64,000 nt of DNA from contig JAHFBP010000003.1 in assembly GCA_023249975.1 (NCBI GenBank), forward strand, positions 37,174-101,173, in the 5' to 3' direction. The position numbers and the translations under genes are program-made. Source of the DNA: a bacterium (lineage in GTDB: Bacteria; Babelota; Babeliae; Babelales; GCA-2401785). Within the stretch, counting starts at the first letter, position 1, and the number at the start of each line of letters is the position of its first letter. The notes below the pieces were generated by a model that ran no database searches, was not told the origin of the DNA, and saw only the letters and a list, made by a program, of their open reading frames with translations. Of the stretch, positions 16,398-25,117 are shown piece after piece.

Positions 16398-17744
16398 ATG
16401 TTCGGTTTCTTAGCAAAAAAATGCTCCGCTCTTCTTGATTGGATGCACTCAAAAAAAAATCTTACCACAGAAGACGTCACACAATTTCTTTCTCAAATGG
16501 AAGACGCTTTGCGTGAAGCTGACGTCCCTGCCCAAACCACCAAAACTTTAATCGCTGACCTCAAACCAATCTTGGAAAAAGCTGCTGCAACAAAAACTGC
16601 TGATTCAAAAGATCATGTTTCGCGTGCGGTGTACGAACATTTTGTTAAAATTTTGGGTGGCAAAAAAGAACACAAGCCATTTTCTGACAAGACTCCACTG
16701 GTCATCATGCTCATGGGACTTCAAGGAAGTGGAAAAACAAGCACGATCGCAAAAATTGCAAAGTGGCTGCAAGCCAATGCTCGCCGCAATACCACGCACA
16801 AAAAAATTATTGCTGCATCTGTTGATTTTCAACGTCCTGCCGCCATTGCGCAACTTGAGCAATTAGCCAAACTTTTGGACATTGGATTTATCAAAACACA
16901 ATCACAAGATCCAGTTGCGGCAACCTCAGAAATTTTACAGCAAGCCAAAGAGCAACATGCCGATATCATATTGCTTGATACCGCAGGTCGTATGCACATT
17001 GATGATTCATTAATGACCGAATTAACCGAAGTTGCGCGCATAGCCAAACCTGATCACAAAATATTGGTACTTGATGCCATGACCGGACAACAATCACTTG
17101 CTGTTGCACAATCATTTGAAAAACATGTCGGCTTTGAATCAGCCATCATGACCAAAATGGATAGCGACACCTGCGGCGGTGCGGCATTTGCATTTCGCGC
17201 AACACTCGACAAACCAATCATATTCATCGGAACGGGCGAAAAAGCTGCCGACCTTGAACCTTTTGTGCCAGAACGCATTGCGTCACGCATTTTGGGAATG
17301 GGCGACATTGCAACTTTAATCGAACGAACTGAACGAACTTTTGAAAAAAGTGCCAAAGCTCACCATCAACAAGTGGCTGATCGATTGCTCAGCGGCGAGT
17401 TCACTCTTGATGACTTTGCAGCCCAATTGGACATGATAGGAAAGATGGGTTCCCTACAAAATATCGTCTCTTACCTACCAGGAGCTTCAAAAGTTTCTTC
17501 TGAAGAACTAGAAAAAGGTGCAGCTGGAATGAAGAGATTTAGGGCTATTTTGTCGTCTATGACCCAAAAAGAGCGCACTTTTCCTAAAATATTGGACCCT
17601 TCGCGTAAAAAACGCATAGCTAGGGGGTCAGGGCTGGATATGAGCCATGTTGACGAACTGCTTCAAAAATTTGAACAAAGTAGACATTTTGCTAAAATGA
17701 TTAAGAAGATGGGTGGTTTGAGTTCAATGTTTGGACGAAAATAA
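16398..17744 (+). CDS. ffh: Signal recognition particle GTPase Ffh (SRP54)
   Basis: 448 residues, normal size. An N-terminal helical bundle is followed by the G domain: G1 GLQGSGKTST (~112), ASVDFQRPAA (~136), DTAGRMHID (~194), TKMDSDTCGG (~252), then the Met-rich M domain binding 4.5S RNA and signal peptides (ILGMGDIATLIE through MIKKMGGLSSMFGRK). Ffh delivers nascent membrane and secreted proteins to FtsY/SecYEG, relevant here given the many signal-peptide giants. AAAGGA precedes the ATG. First gene of the ffh-rpsP-khpA-trmD-rplS order common in bacteria. Confidence 0.97.
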   Translation: MFGFLAKKCSALLDWMHSKKNLTTEDVTQFLSQMEDALREADVPAQTTKTLIADLKPILEKAAATKTADSKDHVSRAVYEHFVKILGGKKEHKPFSDKTPLVIMLMGLQGSGKTSTIAKIAKWLQANARRNTTHKKIIAASVDFQRPAAIAQLEQLAKLLDIGFIKTQSQDPVAATSEILQQAKEQHADIILLDTAGRMHIDDSLMTELTEVARIAKPDHKILVLDAMTGQQSLAVAQSFEKHVGFESAIMTKMDSDTCGGAAFAFRATLDKPIIFIGTGEKAADLEPFVPERIASRILGMGDIATLIERTERTFEKSAKAHHQQVADRLLSGEFTLDDFAAQLDMIGKMGSLQNIVSYLPGASKVSSEELEKGAAGMKRFRAILSSMTQKERTFPKILDPSRKKRIARGSGLDMSHVDELLQKFEQSRHFAKMIKKMGGLSSMFGRK

Positions 17745-17862
17745 CAAATCATTCACTAAAACGAACACGCTAAAATCAATGCCATCTGTTAAAAACATTG
17801 AAAATACTGTTCACCGAGATTTTAAGGGTTTTGTAGTACGTTGCTGAAAAGGATTTTAATTC

Positions 17863-18123
17863 ATGGCTGTTAGAGTAAGACTTAGTCGATCTGGAAAAAA
17901 GCATCAGCCTTACTGGCGTATTGTTGCTGTTGATTCTCGTCGCAAACGTGATGGTGGATATCTTGAATATTTGGGAACTTACAACCCACTTCGTCACGAA
18001 GTTCTTCAGTTGAAACAAGAAAACATTGATGCTTGGGTAGCAAAAGGCGCAATCCTTTCAGATCCTGTTATCAAAATTATTAAAATGGCTGCACGCGCAA
18101 ACACAACACAAACTCCTGCGTAA
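17863..18123 (+). CDS. rpsP: Small ribosomal subunit protein bS16
   Basis: 86 residues starting MAVRVRLSRSGKKHQPYWRI, the bS16 N-terminal signature, with DSRRKRDGGYLEYLGTYNP following. Assembly protein of the 30S body. AAAAGGAT lies upstream of the ATG. It follows ffh by 118 bp and precedes khpA. Confidence 0.97.
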   Translation: MAVRVRLSRSGKKHQPYWRIVAVDSRRKRDGGYLEYLGTYNPLRHEVLQLKQENIDAWVAKGAILSDPVIKIIKMAARANTTQTPA

Positions 18124-18198
18124 GTCGTTTTCACGTAATTTTTTATATTCTTGTGCAATAATAATATTGTGCAACATGAGCCTGTAAAAGGAACGAGT

Positions 18199-18432
18199 AT
18201 GCTCAAAGAATTAGTTGAAAACATTGTTCGTAGACTTGTAGACAATCCTGAGGATGTCAGAGTTTCCGAAATTTGTGGTGAACAAGCGACCATTATCGAA
18301 TTACGTGTAGCACCGAGTGACTTGGGTAAAGTCATTGGGAAAGAAGGCCGCACGGCTCGTTCGATTAGAACTCTCGTTCACGCGGCAGCAACCAAAGAGC
18401 GCAAGCGAGCTGTTCTCGAAATTCTTGAGTAA
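18199..18432 (+). CDS. khpA: KH-domain RNA-binding protein KhpA
   Basis: 77 residues, a single type-II KH domain with [17 protein letters not shown] (GxxG loop, ~43-59). KhpA binds RNA broadly, often with KhpB, and is commonly encoded between rpsP and rimM/trmD, as here. ATG at 18199 is selected by AAAAGGAACG just upstream; the frame extends to 18151 without an RBS. Confidence 0.92.
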   Translation: MLKELVENIVRRLVDNPEDVRVSEICGEQATIIELRVAPSDLGKVIGKEGRTARSIRTLVHAAATKERKRAVLEILE

Positions 18433-18474
18433 AAATAAGAAACGTCTTTCGTAAAGTTTTGGTACGCGTATCTC

Positions 18475-19863
18475 ATGATAAAAATCACGGTCTTAAGTGC
18501 CTTTGAAAATCTTCATCGCTCGTTTTTTCAGACAAGTTTGATAAAACGAGCGATTGAATCTCAAATTATTGACGTTACTGTCATAAATTTTCTTGATTGT
18601 GTTGAAGTAAAAGAACGCATCGATATCCCAACTGTTGGGCCCGGTCCTGGCATGATCATGAAACCCGAAGTAATTGAACGGGCAATTGATCAAGCACAAG
18701 AACAACGCGGACCAGGTTGCGTTATCTTTTTTTCACCTCAAGGAATTCCACTCACTCAGCATATTTTGAGATCACTTCAAAGTGATTACTTGCAAAATTA
18801 TGCCCCTGATGAAACAAAAATTCAAAATAACTCTGCCCTTCATATCATTTTGGTGTGCGCCCGATACGAAGGTATTGATGCGCGCGTTGAAAATCATTAC
18901 GCAGACCTGATTCTTTCTATCGGGGACTATGTGCTGATGGGTGGTGATATTCCAGCACAAGTGTTCCTTGAAGGCTTTTTGCGCCTTATTCCTGCTGTAG
19001 TGGGCAATGTCAGCTCTCTTGAATCAGAATCTTTTGAATCAGCGTTTTTGGATCATGATGAATTTGGACTTCCCGTTACCTGGAAAAACAAAAGTATTCC
19101 TGATGTGTTACGGTCCGGTGATCACAAAAAAGTTGAACAATGGCGCACTGAAAACGCCGCACAAAAAACCGTCACTAGGCGATTTGACTGGCTGCGAGAA
19201 CAACCTTCTCTTGATAACAGCGTTACTGATAAAAAAGCTCTTGATCTAGCAAAAAAATATATTCCATCACACTACACTGTTTTGATGCACAGTGACGTCA
19301 TGGTCAAAGGTCATGGTGTTGGCGTAACATCCATCACATCGATCGACATTCACGACATCGCGCGGTCATCAACAACATTTGGTGTTAAAAACTTTTTCGT
19401 CGTAACTTCACTTAAAGACCAAATGTCCATCATGAATGAATTTTTAGGCTTTTGGCATTCAAGCAAGGGCAACACCTATAATGACAATCGATTTGAAGCA
19501 ATATCACATGTGATTCCTAAATTTTCACTTGATGAAGTTGTTGAACACATCGAAAAAATTGAAGGTAAAAAACCTATTTTGATTACCACGGGTGCAAAAA
19601 ACTACCCCCATCCTCACAAAATTGACTATCACAGCCAAGGAGAAGTGTGGATGAAAAATCGACCTGTGCTTTTTATTTTTGGAACAGGACAAGGGCTTGC
19701 TCCGCATATTTTGGACCGAAGTGACCATTTGCTCCTTCCACTGGATGGAATGACCAATTTCAATCATTTGTCAGTCAGAAGTGCCGCTGCCATAATTTTG
19801 GACCGATGGATGGGCCTAAACCCCCAAAAAAAGCTAAATATTACCTTTAAAAAACAAAGTTGA
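18475..19863 (+). CDS. trmD: TrmD tRNA (guanine-37-N1) methyltransferase fused to a second SPOUT-type methyltransferase domain
   Basis: Residues 1 to ~235 are TrmD: GPGPGMIMKPEVIERAI (~58), CARYEGIDARVENHY (~127) and the knot motif SIGDYVLMGGDIPAQVFLEG (~148). This part makes m1G37 in tRNA to prevent frameshifting. Residues ~255-462 (LAKKYIPSHYTVLMHSD through FNHLSVRSAAAIILDRWMG) form a second domain resembling the TM1570-type SAM-dependent RNA methyltransferase family, with a knot-like FIFGTGQGLAP. In other bacteria that domain is often a separate gene beside trmD; here it is fused. Its target is not known to me. rimM, usual in this gene order, is missing. Confidence 0.92.
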   Translation: MIKITVLSAFENLHRSFFQTSLIKRAIESQIIDVTVINFLDCVEVKERIDIPTVGPGPGMIMKPEVIERAIDQAQEQRGPGCVIFFSPQGIPLTQHILRSLQSDYLQNYAPDETKIQNNSALHIILVCARYEGIDARVENHYADLILSIGDYVLMGGDIPAQVFLEGFLRLIPAVVGNVSSLESESFESAFLDHDEFGLPVTWKNKSIPDVLRSGDHKKVEQWRTENAAQKTVTRRFDWLREQPSLDNSVTDKKALDLAKKYIPSHYTVLMHSDVMVKGHGVGVTSITSIDIHDIARSSTTFGVKNFFVVTSLKDQMSIMNEFLGFWHSSKGNTYNDNRFEAISHVIPKFSLDEVVEHIEKIEGKKPILITTGAKNYPHPHKIDYHSQGEVWMKNRPVLFIFGTGQGLAPHILDRSDHLLLPLDGMTNFNHLSVRSAAAIILDRWMGLNPQKKLNITFKKQS

Positions 19864-19888
19864 TCGTAATAAGACGTTATGCTAGAAT
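19860..19888 (+). promoter_or_regulatory. Promoter for rplS overlapping the trmD stop codon
   Basis: TTGATC (19860-19865), 17-base spacer, TAGAAT (19883-19888). Predicted start near 19895. The -35 overlaps the TGA of trmD. Confidence 0.6.
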
Positions 19889-19951
19889 AATCCTATGGAA
19901 TAAGTTCCTAATGTCTGACTATTAAAACATTTTAAACTATTGGAAGACTTG

Positions 19952-20353
19952 ATGAAAGCAATACACCTAACGAGAGAAACCGTCCTGAACGAAGGCGTTA
20001 TCGATCGTAATTTTCCTAAATTTAACGTTGGTGATCAAATTGAAGTTGATCAAATCGTTAAAGAAGGCGCAAAAGAACGTATCCAAAAATTTGAAGGTAA
20101 CGTAATTGCCTTTCATAACAATGGAATTGCAACGACATTCACAGTACGTAAAATTGCAGCTAATTCAGTTGGTGTTGAGCGTATTTTTCCATACTACTCA
20201 CCAATCATCAGCGCAATTACTTTAGTGCGTTGTGGTAAAGTACGTCGCGCTAAACTCTTCTACATCCGCGCTCTCAAAGGTAAGAGTGCTCGTATTAAAG
20301 AACGAATTCAAGCAAAAGTTCGACCTACTGCAAATAAAGAAAAGCTTTCGTAA
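19952..20353 (+). CDS. rplS: Large ribosomal subunit protein bL19
   Basis: 133 residues. Typical bL19 features: FNVGDQIEVDQIVKEGAKERIQKFEG, GIATTFTVRKIAANSVGVERIFP with the RK-x-x-x-x-GVER-x-F core, and KVRRAKLFYIRALKGKSARIKE. It sits at the 30S-50S interface. ATG at 19952 is preceded by GGAAG five bases away; the frame opens at a TTG at 19940. Follows trmD as in most bacteria, with its own promoter. Confidence 0.97.
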   Translation: MKAIHLTRETVLNEGVIDRNFPKFNVGDQIEVDQIVKEGAKERIQKFEGNVIAFHNNGIATTFTVRKIAANSVGVERIFPYYSPIISAITLVRCGKVRRAKLFYIRALKGKSARIKERIQAKVRPTANKEKLS

Positions 20354-20390
20354 GAAATTATGAAACCATTTTCTAGATTAAAAAATTATA

Positions 20391-20435
20391 GAAATTGCCT
20401 TGAGGCCTTATGCTGGTAATCATCAAGGCAATTTC
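20391..20435 (+). repeat. Perfect 13-bp inverted repeat after rplS
   Basis: Arms gaaattgccttga (20391-20403) and tcaaggcaatttc (20423-20435), 19-base loop. The loop contains the start codon and upstream GAGG of a 48-codon frame. No T-run follows on the plus strand, but TATAATTTTTT follows on the minus strand. Confidence 0.7.
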
Positions 20436-20556
20436 GTACATGGGAATCCTACTTATAGTGATTCCCTTTCTTTTTATCATGCTTCTCGGATTATTAGGCT
20501 TTATCAGCTCAGCACATAAACGGCGAGCTAAGAATATTCATAATATACACCGGTAA
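20410..20556 (+). CDS. Candidate 48-residue single-span membrane protein
   Basis: ATG at 20410 and TAA at 20554-20556. Product has one long hydrophobic segment (GILLIVIPFLFIMLLGLLGF, about residues 12-31) followed by a basic tail (HKRRAKNIHNIHR), positive-inside with the C-terminus in the cytoplasm. GAGG lies four bases before the ATG inside the loop of a perfect hairpin. The alternative is that the hairpin is an rplS 3' element and the frame is chance. Confidence 0.5.
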   Translation: MLVIIKAISYMGILLIVIPFLFIMLLGLLGFISSAHKRRAKNIHNIHR

Positions 20557-20575
20557 TAATTACCTCATAAGGTAT

Positions 20576-21415
20576 ATGCTTATGCATTGCAAAAACCGTA
20601 TTGTCTTTGGGATAATCTTTCTTGCATATGCAATTCAATCAATATGTATTTCCATGCCAATCTATAAAACAAAAGGATTTCAGCACATAGCTATTCCTCT
20701 TGCCATTGGATTTGTGCTCGACAATTATGCAGCACACAGACGTCAAAAAAAACAAGTTGCCGAGAAACCCTGTTCTCGAAAAAATCCATTTATTACCACA
20801 TCTCGCATACTTCTTGATGTAACTTTTGGCCGTGCATTATGCCTGATGCGCAATTCAGCAAAATTATGTGGAACTTTTGCCAAAGAAGATCACAAACAAT
20901 TCAAACAATTATTCAATGAAGTAAAATTCACCTACTTAGCATTGGCGACCTCTGTTGCATGGTACTCCATCAATCTTATCCGAAATTTACAATATCGAAC
21001 GGACTTGAATACTCAAGAAATTAAAAAAACGCAAAGTTTACCAGGATTGAATGATACTGGTGGCAACAAAAGGAAAATCCATCGAGACAGCGACGATGAT
21101 TCTGGAAACACAAATTGCCTGAGAGCTAAAATTGAAGATCTTTCACACAAGATCGATGGTTTTTACGGCGAAATGGGGGTAGCTGTAGATCATCTTAAAA
21201 CACAAGTAGATGGCTTAACGAAGAAAATTGATAGTTTAAAATCAAGGTTCACAAACCTACATGAAGCCGATAACTTAAGCAGGGCCCTTCATGCTCAACT
21301 CTTGCCTGAAACTCCCCTTGATAAGGACCATGCCGCCTCAAAAAATTCTGTTCAAGCATATGATTCAAAGAGTAACGGCATGCAAAATAGAACCCCTAAA
21401 TGTCACATCCCTTAA
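20576..21415 (+). CDS. Hypothetical membrane protein with C-terminal coiled coil
   Basis: 279 residues (or 277 from the ATG at 20582). Hydrophobic segments near 8-28 (IVFGIIFLAYAIQSICI), ~37-50 and ~123-140 (LALATSVAWYSINLI). A charged loop with Asp-rich DSDDDSG follows, then heptad-like sequence AKIEDLSHKIDGFYGEMG through DSLKSRFTNL. AAGG precedes the ATG. Its 3' end overlaps the convergent small membrane gene by 20 bp. No family recognised. Confidence 0.6.
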   Translation: MLMHCKNRIVFGIIFLAYAIQSICISMPIYKTKGFQHIAIPLAIGFVLDNYAAHRRQKKQVAEKPCSRKNPFITTSRILLDVTFGRALCLMRNSAKLCGTFAKEDHKQFKQLFNEVKFTYLALATSVAWYSINLIRNLQYRTDLNTQEIKKTQSLPGLNDTGGNKRKIHRDSDDDSGNTNCLRAKIEDLSHKIDGFYGEMGVAVDHLKTQVDGLTKKIDSLKSRFTNLHEADNLSRALHAQLLPETPLDKDHAASKNSVQAYDSKSNGMQNRTPKCHIP

Positions 21416-21791
21416 GCCGGCCTTTCCATTCATTAACACGTTCAATAGTTGTCCTTACAGTACTATTGTGTTCTTTGTATAGCTGCTTCATCTTTTCGTT
21501 CTCCCTTACTAAACACAGATTTTCCTTATGGAGCTCCATGATAATACCAAGCATGGCAGCTACGCCGACAACACAAACAAATGCGGTTATTGGTTTTTTA
21601 TTACGCTTCACACACGCACAAAATTTTGAAAATCTAGAAATCTGCGCATCTTTTTTTTCAGAAAAAAATTTAGTTAACTCCGTTTCCGGTGCTGCTAAAT
21701 GATTGGAATCTACATTATTTAGAAGAATAGGTTGAATTGCGAATGTGACGAACCAGATGACCAAAAAGGTTACCTTATTCAACATTTTCAT
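21396..21791 (-). CDS. Small membrane protein, unknown function
   Basis: 131 residues. Signal or first membrane segment KVTFLVIWFVTFAIQPILL, a charged middle, a second membrane segment TAFVCVVGVAAMLGIIM (~69-86), then a heptad-like helical tail. GAGGATG precedes the ATG. Same overall design (membrane segment plus coiled-coil tail) as the convergent neighbour, which may mean the two work together. Starts 33 bp after the murC stop on the same strand. Confidence 0.6.
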   Translation of the reverse strand: MKMLNKVTFLVIWFVTFAIQPILLNNVDSNHLAAPETELTKFFSEKKDAQISRFSKFCACVKRNKKPITAFVCVVGVAAMLGIIMELHKENLCLVRENEKMKQLYKEHNSTVRTTIERVNEWKGRLKGCDI

Positions 21792-21824
21792 GATTACATC
21801 CTCATTGAACGATTGAGGCCTTAA

Positions 21825-23249
21825 CTAGGATACCGAATCCACCAAACGCCCTGCAACAACATCAAGGCGGCCCGCTCCCATAGTCAAAAGAAAGTCACCT
21901 GATTCCAATAATTGACGCGCTTCAGATTCAACCTCATCAATATTGAAACAATATATAATTTTAAGATGAGGATTTTTCTTCTGAATATGCTCAATCAAGG
22001 CCTTACTTGTCACGCCATCAATAGGTGTTTCAAAAGCAGGATAAATCTCAGCCATAATCAATACATCAACCCGAGGATCTGAAAGTACTTGAATAAAATC
22101 ATGCCACAATCCGTGAACCCGGGAGTATTTGTGTGGCTGAAACGCAACAACAAGTCGTCCTTCTGCGCGCTCTGATGCAAGATTAAGCGCACAGACTATC
22201 TCAACCGGATGATGCGCATAATCGTCAAAAATTTCTATGCCTTTAAATGTTCCACGAAACTCAAACCGTCGCACGACACCCGCAAATGTAGCGAGTGCTA
22301 CCGCTATTTCATCAAATGGGATTCCCACATGCAAGGCAAGAGCAATCGCTGCCAATGCATTGCGGATGTTATGTTCGCCAGTCACATTCATAATGATGCG
22401 CCCAAGAACCACTCCATCTATAACAACTTCAAAACTGCATTCTCGAGTTAAGTTTTGAATATTAATGGCACGTACATGTGCCGAATCACTCAGTCCAAAT
22501 GAAATAGTTTTTGAAATAACTACACCCTGAGTGTTTTGTGAAACAAAATGTATCGAAGGGTCGATATCTCTAAACACCGCCTGAGTATTCGGGCAGTCAG
22601 CACTGACAAACAATGCGCCATGGCATGGAATTTTTTCCATAAATTGAACAAAGGTGGCTTTAATGTCATCAAGATTTTTATAGGTCTCAAGATGCTCAAG
22701 ATCAATGTTGGTAATAATGGCCATGGTCGGATTGAGCAGCACCATGGAACGATCTGATTCATCAGCTTCTGCTACAAAAAAATCACCATCCCCCTTGCGC
22801 GCATTGGTACCCATATTTTGCATAATGCCGCCAATGGCAATGCTCGGATCGCGTCCACTTTCAAAAAGAACGTGGGCAACCATGGATGTTGTCGTTGTTT
22901 TGCCATGCATCCCAGTCACGGCAATAGATGTTTTTTCACTCATAAGCTGGGCAAGCATGTGAGCACGTGAAATAACGGATGGTACCATTTTGCGAGCAGT
23001 TACCATTTCTGGATGATGTTGTTTAATGATCGTTGAATACACGACCACATCCACCGCATCAAGATGTGCCGCATCGTGTCCCTCAAAAAGGATACACCCT
23101 TGGGCCGCAAGGTCTTTGCAAATACTCGATTGAATATTCACATCACACCCAGAAACTATAAATCCCTGTTGTCTGACAATGTGCGCAAGGCCACTCATGC
23201 CAATGCCGCCAATCCCCACAAAGTGAATATGTTGTTGTTTTTTCAGCAT
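21825..23249 (-). CDS. murC: UDP-N-acetylmuramate--L-alanine ligase
   Basis: 474 residues. MurC adds L-Ala to UDP-MurNAc, first peptide step of peptidoglycan synthesis. FVGIGGIGMSGLAHI (N-terminal nucleotide-like domain), the ATP P-loop VTGMHGKTTTTSM (~113), ADESDRSMV (~167), TNIDLEHLE (~184), GEHNIRNALAAIA (~285) and FDDYAHHPVEI (~337) are intact. Residues about 229-242 (DPSIHFVSQNTQG) have no counterpart in the E. coli MurC I recall and are encoded by a copy of the dispersed repeat. Two bp after the aminotransferase stop, so coupled. Confidence 0.96.
   Translation of the reverse strand: MLKKQQHIHFVGIGGIGMSGLAHIVRQQGFIVSGCDVNIQSSICKDLAAQGCILFEGHDAAHLDAVDVVVYSTIIKQHHPEMVTARKMVPSVISRAHMLAQLMSEKTSIAVTGMHGKTTTTSMVAHVLFESGRDPSIAIGGIMQNMGTNARKGDGDFFVAEADESDRSMVLLNPTMAIITNIDLEHLETYKNLDDIKATFVQFMEKIPCHGALFVSADCPNTQAVFRDIDPSIHFVSQNTQGVVISKTISFGLSDSAHVRAINIQNLTRECSFEVVIDGVVLGRIIMNVTGEHNIRNALAAIALALHVGIPFDEIAVALATFAGVVRRFEFRGTFKGIEIFDDYAHHPVEIVCALNLASERAEGRLVVAFQPHKYSRVHGLWHDFIQVLSDPRVDVLIMAEIYPAFETPIDGVTSKALIEHIQKKNPHLKIIYCFNIDEVESEARQLLESGDFLLTMGAGRLDVVAGRLVDSVS
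22525..22561 (+). repeat. Dispersed repeat copy B, in frame inside murC
   Basis: CCCTGAGTGTTTTGTG followed by AAACAAAATGTATCGAAGGG. Same as the intergenic copy at 14837-14884 minus an 11-base middle, one mismatch. Read on the minus strand it encodes DPSIHFVSQNTQG. Confidence 0.8.
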
Positions 23250-23251
23250 GC

Positions 23252-24481
23252 TTACCGTGACTCTTGCTGAACAGCAAATTCTTGAACAAGTTTTTGTTCG
23301 AACTTTTGCGCAGACAACAAAATAGTTTCTATATCAACTGGTTGCTTAAAAAACTTGGTAAGTCGAGCAAGCCCTAATGCCAAAACCTGTGGGTCACGTG
23401 CAAAACATATGCGTAAATATCCGCTCGTGCGTGGACTAAATCCACGGCCGGGAACCACCGCAACATGCGCCAAATGTAAAATCTCGCGTGCAAGTTCTGT
23501 GGCATCATTCTCTTTGGTTTTTGCAAAAATATAAAGCCCTGATGCTGGTTTTTCAAATTTTAAAATTCCACGCTCATTCAATGGCTCAAGAGCAGCCAAT
23601 GTTATTGCCCGACATTGCTTGACCGCGTTGTGAGCCTGAACCAAAAGCTGCGGATTTTTTAAAGCATACAGTGCTGCATATTGCGCTATGGCAACCGGAT
23701 TACCAAGATAAATATCTTGAATAGGGACACACAAATTAATGATATCTTCCGATGCAATCACATACCCGACACGCCAACCACTCATCCCAAAATTTTTTGA
23801 AAACGATCCTGCGCGAATTACAAATGGATTGGTAACTGCATATGAAGTTGCTGAGCAAAATTCACCCTCAAAAATATAATTTTCATATACTTCATCAATA
23901 ATCAAATAAATGCCATGAAACTGTGCAAGTTCAGCAAGTTCAATCATCTGGACTTTGGTTAAACAAATACCCAAAGGATTGGAGGGATTGGCGATGAGAA
24001 TAGCGCGCGTTTGTGCCGTAATTGATTTTTTGATCACTTCAATATCAAAAATCCAACCAGATTCACTATTGACAAATGCGGGGACAGAAATTGGTTGCGC
24101 ATGAGCAACATGAATTAAATTGTAATATGAAACATAGGTCGGATCGGGCAATAAAACGTGATCACCCGGTGACAAAACTGCACGCAACACAGTAACAATG
24201 CCACCCATGCTGCCATGAGATATCATCACATTCCGCACAGACACGGAGCACTGACCTTGTTCAGAAAGTTGTTGCGCCAATACCGCACGCAATTCAGGTA
24301 ATCCCAAGCCAGGGCTGTAGTAATCAGCTAAATCAGTGTCCAAAATCTCTTTGACGTAATTTTTGATCGCCTGATCCACCCCGCCAATTCTCAGGGCGCC
24401 CTGAGCAAGGGAAACGACATCAGTTCCAAGTTGTGCAATAGCTTCAAAATTTTTTATATCTGACAGGACAAGGCCGCTCAC
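23252..24481 (-). CDS. Class I/II aspartate-type aminotransferase
   Basis: About 409 residues, fold-type I PLP aminotransferase. LAQGALR (~25), YYSPGLGLPELR (~54), ISHGSMGGI (cofactor contact), LPDPTYVSYYN, IANPSNPLG (~163), IIDEVYENYIF (~190), the PLP lysine in GSFSKNFGMSGWRVGY (~225) and C-terminal YLRICFARD (~380, Arg carboxylate binder) are all present. The GTG at 24481 has TGAGGAA at good spacing; the frame extends to a TTG at 24499. Coupled to murC by a 2-bp gap, so a role in supplying an amino acid for peptidoglycan is attractive but inferred. Confidence 0.88.
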   Translation of the reverse strand: MSGLVLSDIKNFEAIAQLGTDVVSLAQGALRIGGVDQAIKNYVKEILDTDLADYYSPGLGLPELRAVLAQQLSEQGQCSVSVRNVMISHGSMGGIVTVLRAVLSPGDHVLLPDPTYVSYYNLIHVAHAQPISVPAFVNSESGWIFDIEVIKKSITAQTRAILIANPSNPLGICLTKVQMIELAELAQFHGIYLIIDEVYENYIFEGEFCSATSYAVTNPFVIRAGSFSKNFGMSGWRVGYVIASEDIINLCVPIQDIYLGNPVAIAQYAALYALKNPQLLVQAHNAVKQCRAITLAALEPLNERGILKFEKPASGLYIFAKTKENDATELAREILHLAHVAVVPGRGFSPRTSGYLRICFARDPQVLALGLARLTKFFKQPVDIETILLSAQKFEQKLVQEFAVQQESR

Positions 24482-24578
24482 TACAAATTCCTCACTCAAA
24501 AATTATTTGGGTACAAGAGTTATTTTGATGTGAAGAAATATAACACAACAGCGCATGTATTAATATGATACGGCAGCT

Positions 24579-25100
24579 TTAATAGTTAAGACCACCCGTA
24601 TTAAGGGAAATGATATATTCTTCATAAAATGAACTGCCGAAAAAATAATAAAAGGCGAGAGTTGTAAGTATCGTGCCAAAGACATGATACTTCCCGGCAT
24701 TAAAAGTCCACACATAGCGAGAAATTGCCCAGTGATACACCAGAGAAAGGCCGGAAAGACTGACAGGAATAATACCAACACTCGGTAATATTAAAAAATG
24801 ATACAAAATTCCAGTAATGTGCACTTTGCTGTAAATCATAGGAACTGCCCATAGCGACAAACTATTAAGAACTACCAAAAAAAACCACATTCCCACCAAA
24901 TTGACGCCACGATCACGGCTTTGCATGGGAGAAAGAAAAAATGCGATGGTAGAAAAGTAACTGGCAAGTGGAGTAAATAACACAAAAAAACTGAGTGTCA
25001 AAAGAGAAACGTGCAGGCCGATGACGATACCAAATTTGATTGCTATAGCCCAAAGATAAAGGGCGAATACAGGTGTATAGAGAAGGAGGCTTAAACTCAT
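24579..25100 (-). CDS. Multi-pass membrane protein, unknown function
   Basis: About 173 residues with roughly five hydrophobic segments (LLLYTPVFALYLWAIAI, VSLLTLSFFVLFTPLAS, MWFFLVVLNSLSLWAVP, ILYHFLILPSVGIIPVSL, FGTILTTLAFYYFFGSSF). No family recognised. The frame runs to 25178 but that would cross the tRNA-Ala gene; the ATG at 25100 with AGGGAA upstream is the real start. It is 17 bp downstream of the tRNA, so probably co-transcribed with it. Confidence 0.65.
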   Translation of the reverse strand: MSLSLLLYTPVFALYLWAIAIKFGIVIGLHVSLLTLSFFVLFTPLASYFSTIAFFLSPMQSRDRGVNLVGMWFFLVVLNSLSLWAVPMIYSKVHITGILYHFLILPSVGIIPVSLSGLSLVYHWAISRYVWTFNAGKYHVFGTILTTLAFYYFFGSSFYEEYIISLNTGGLNY

Positions 25101-25117
25101 CGCGTTCCCTTTACTGA

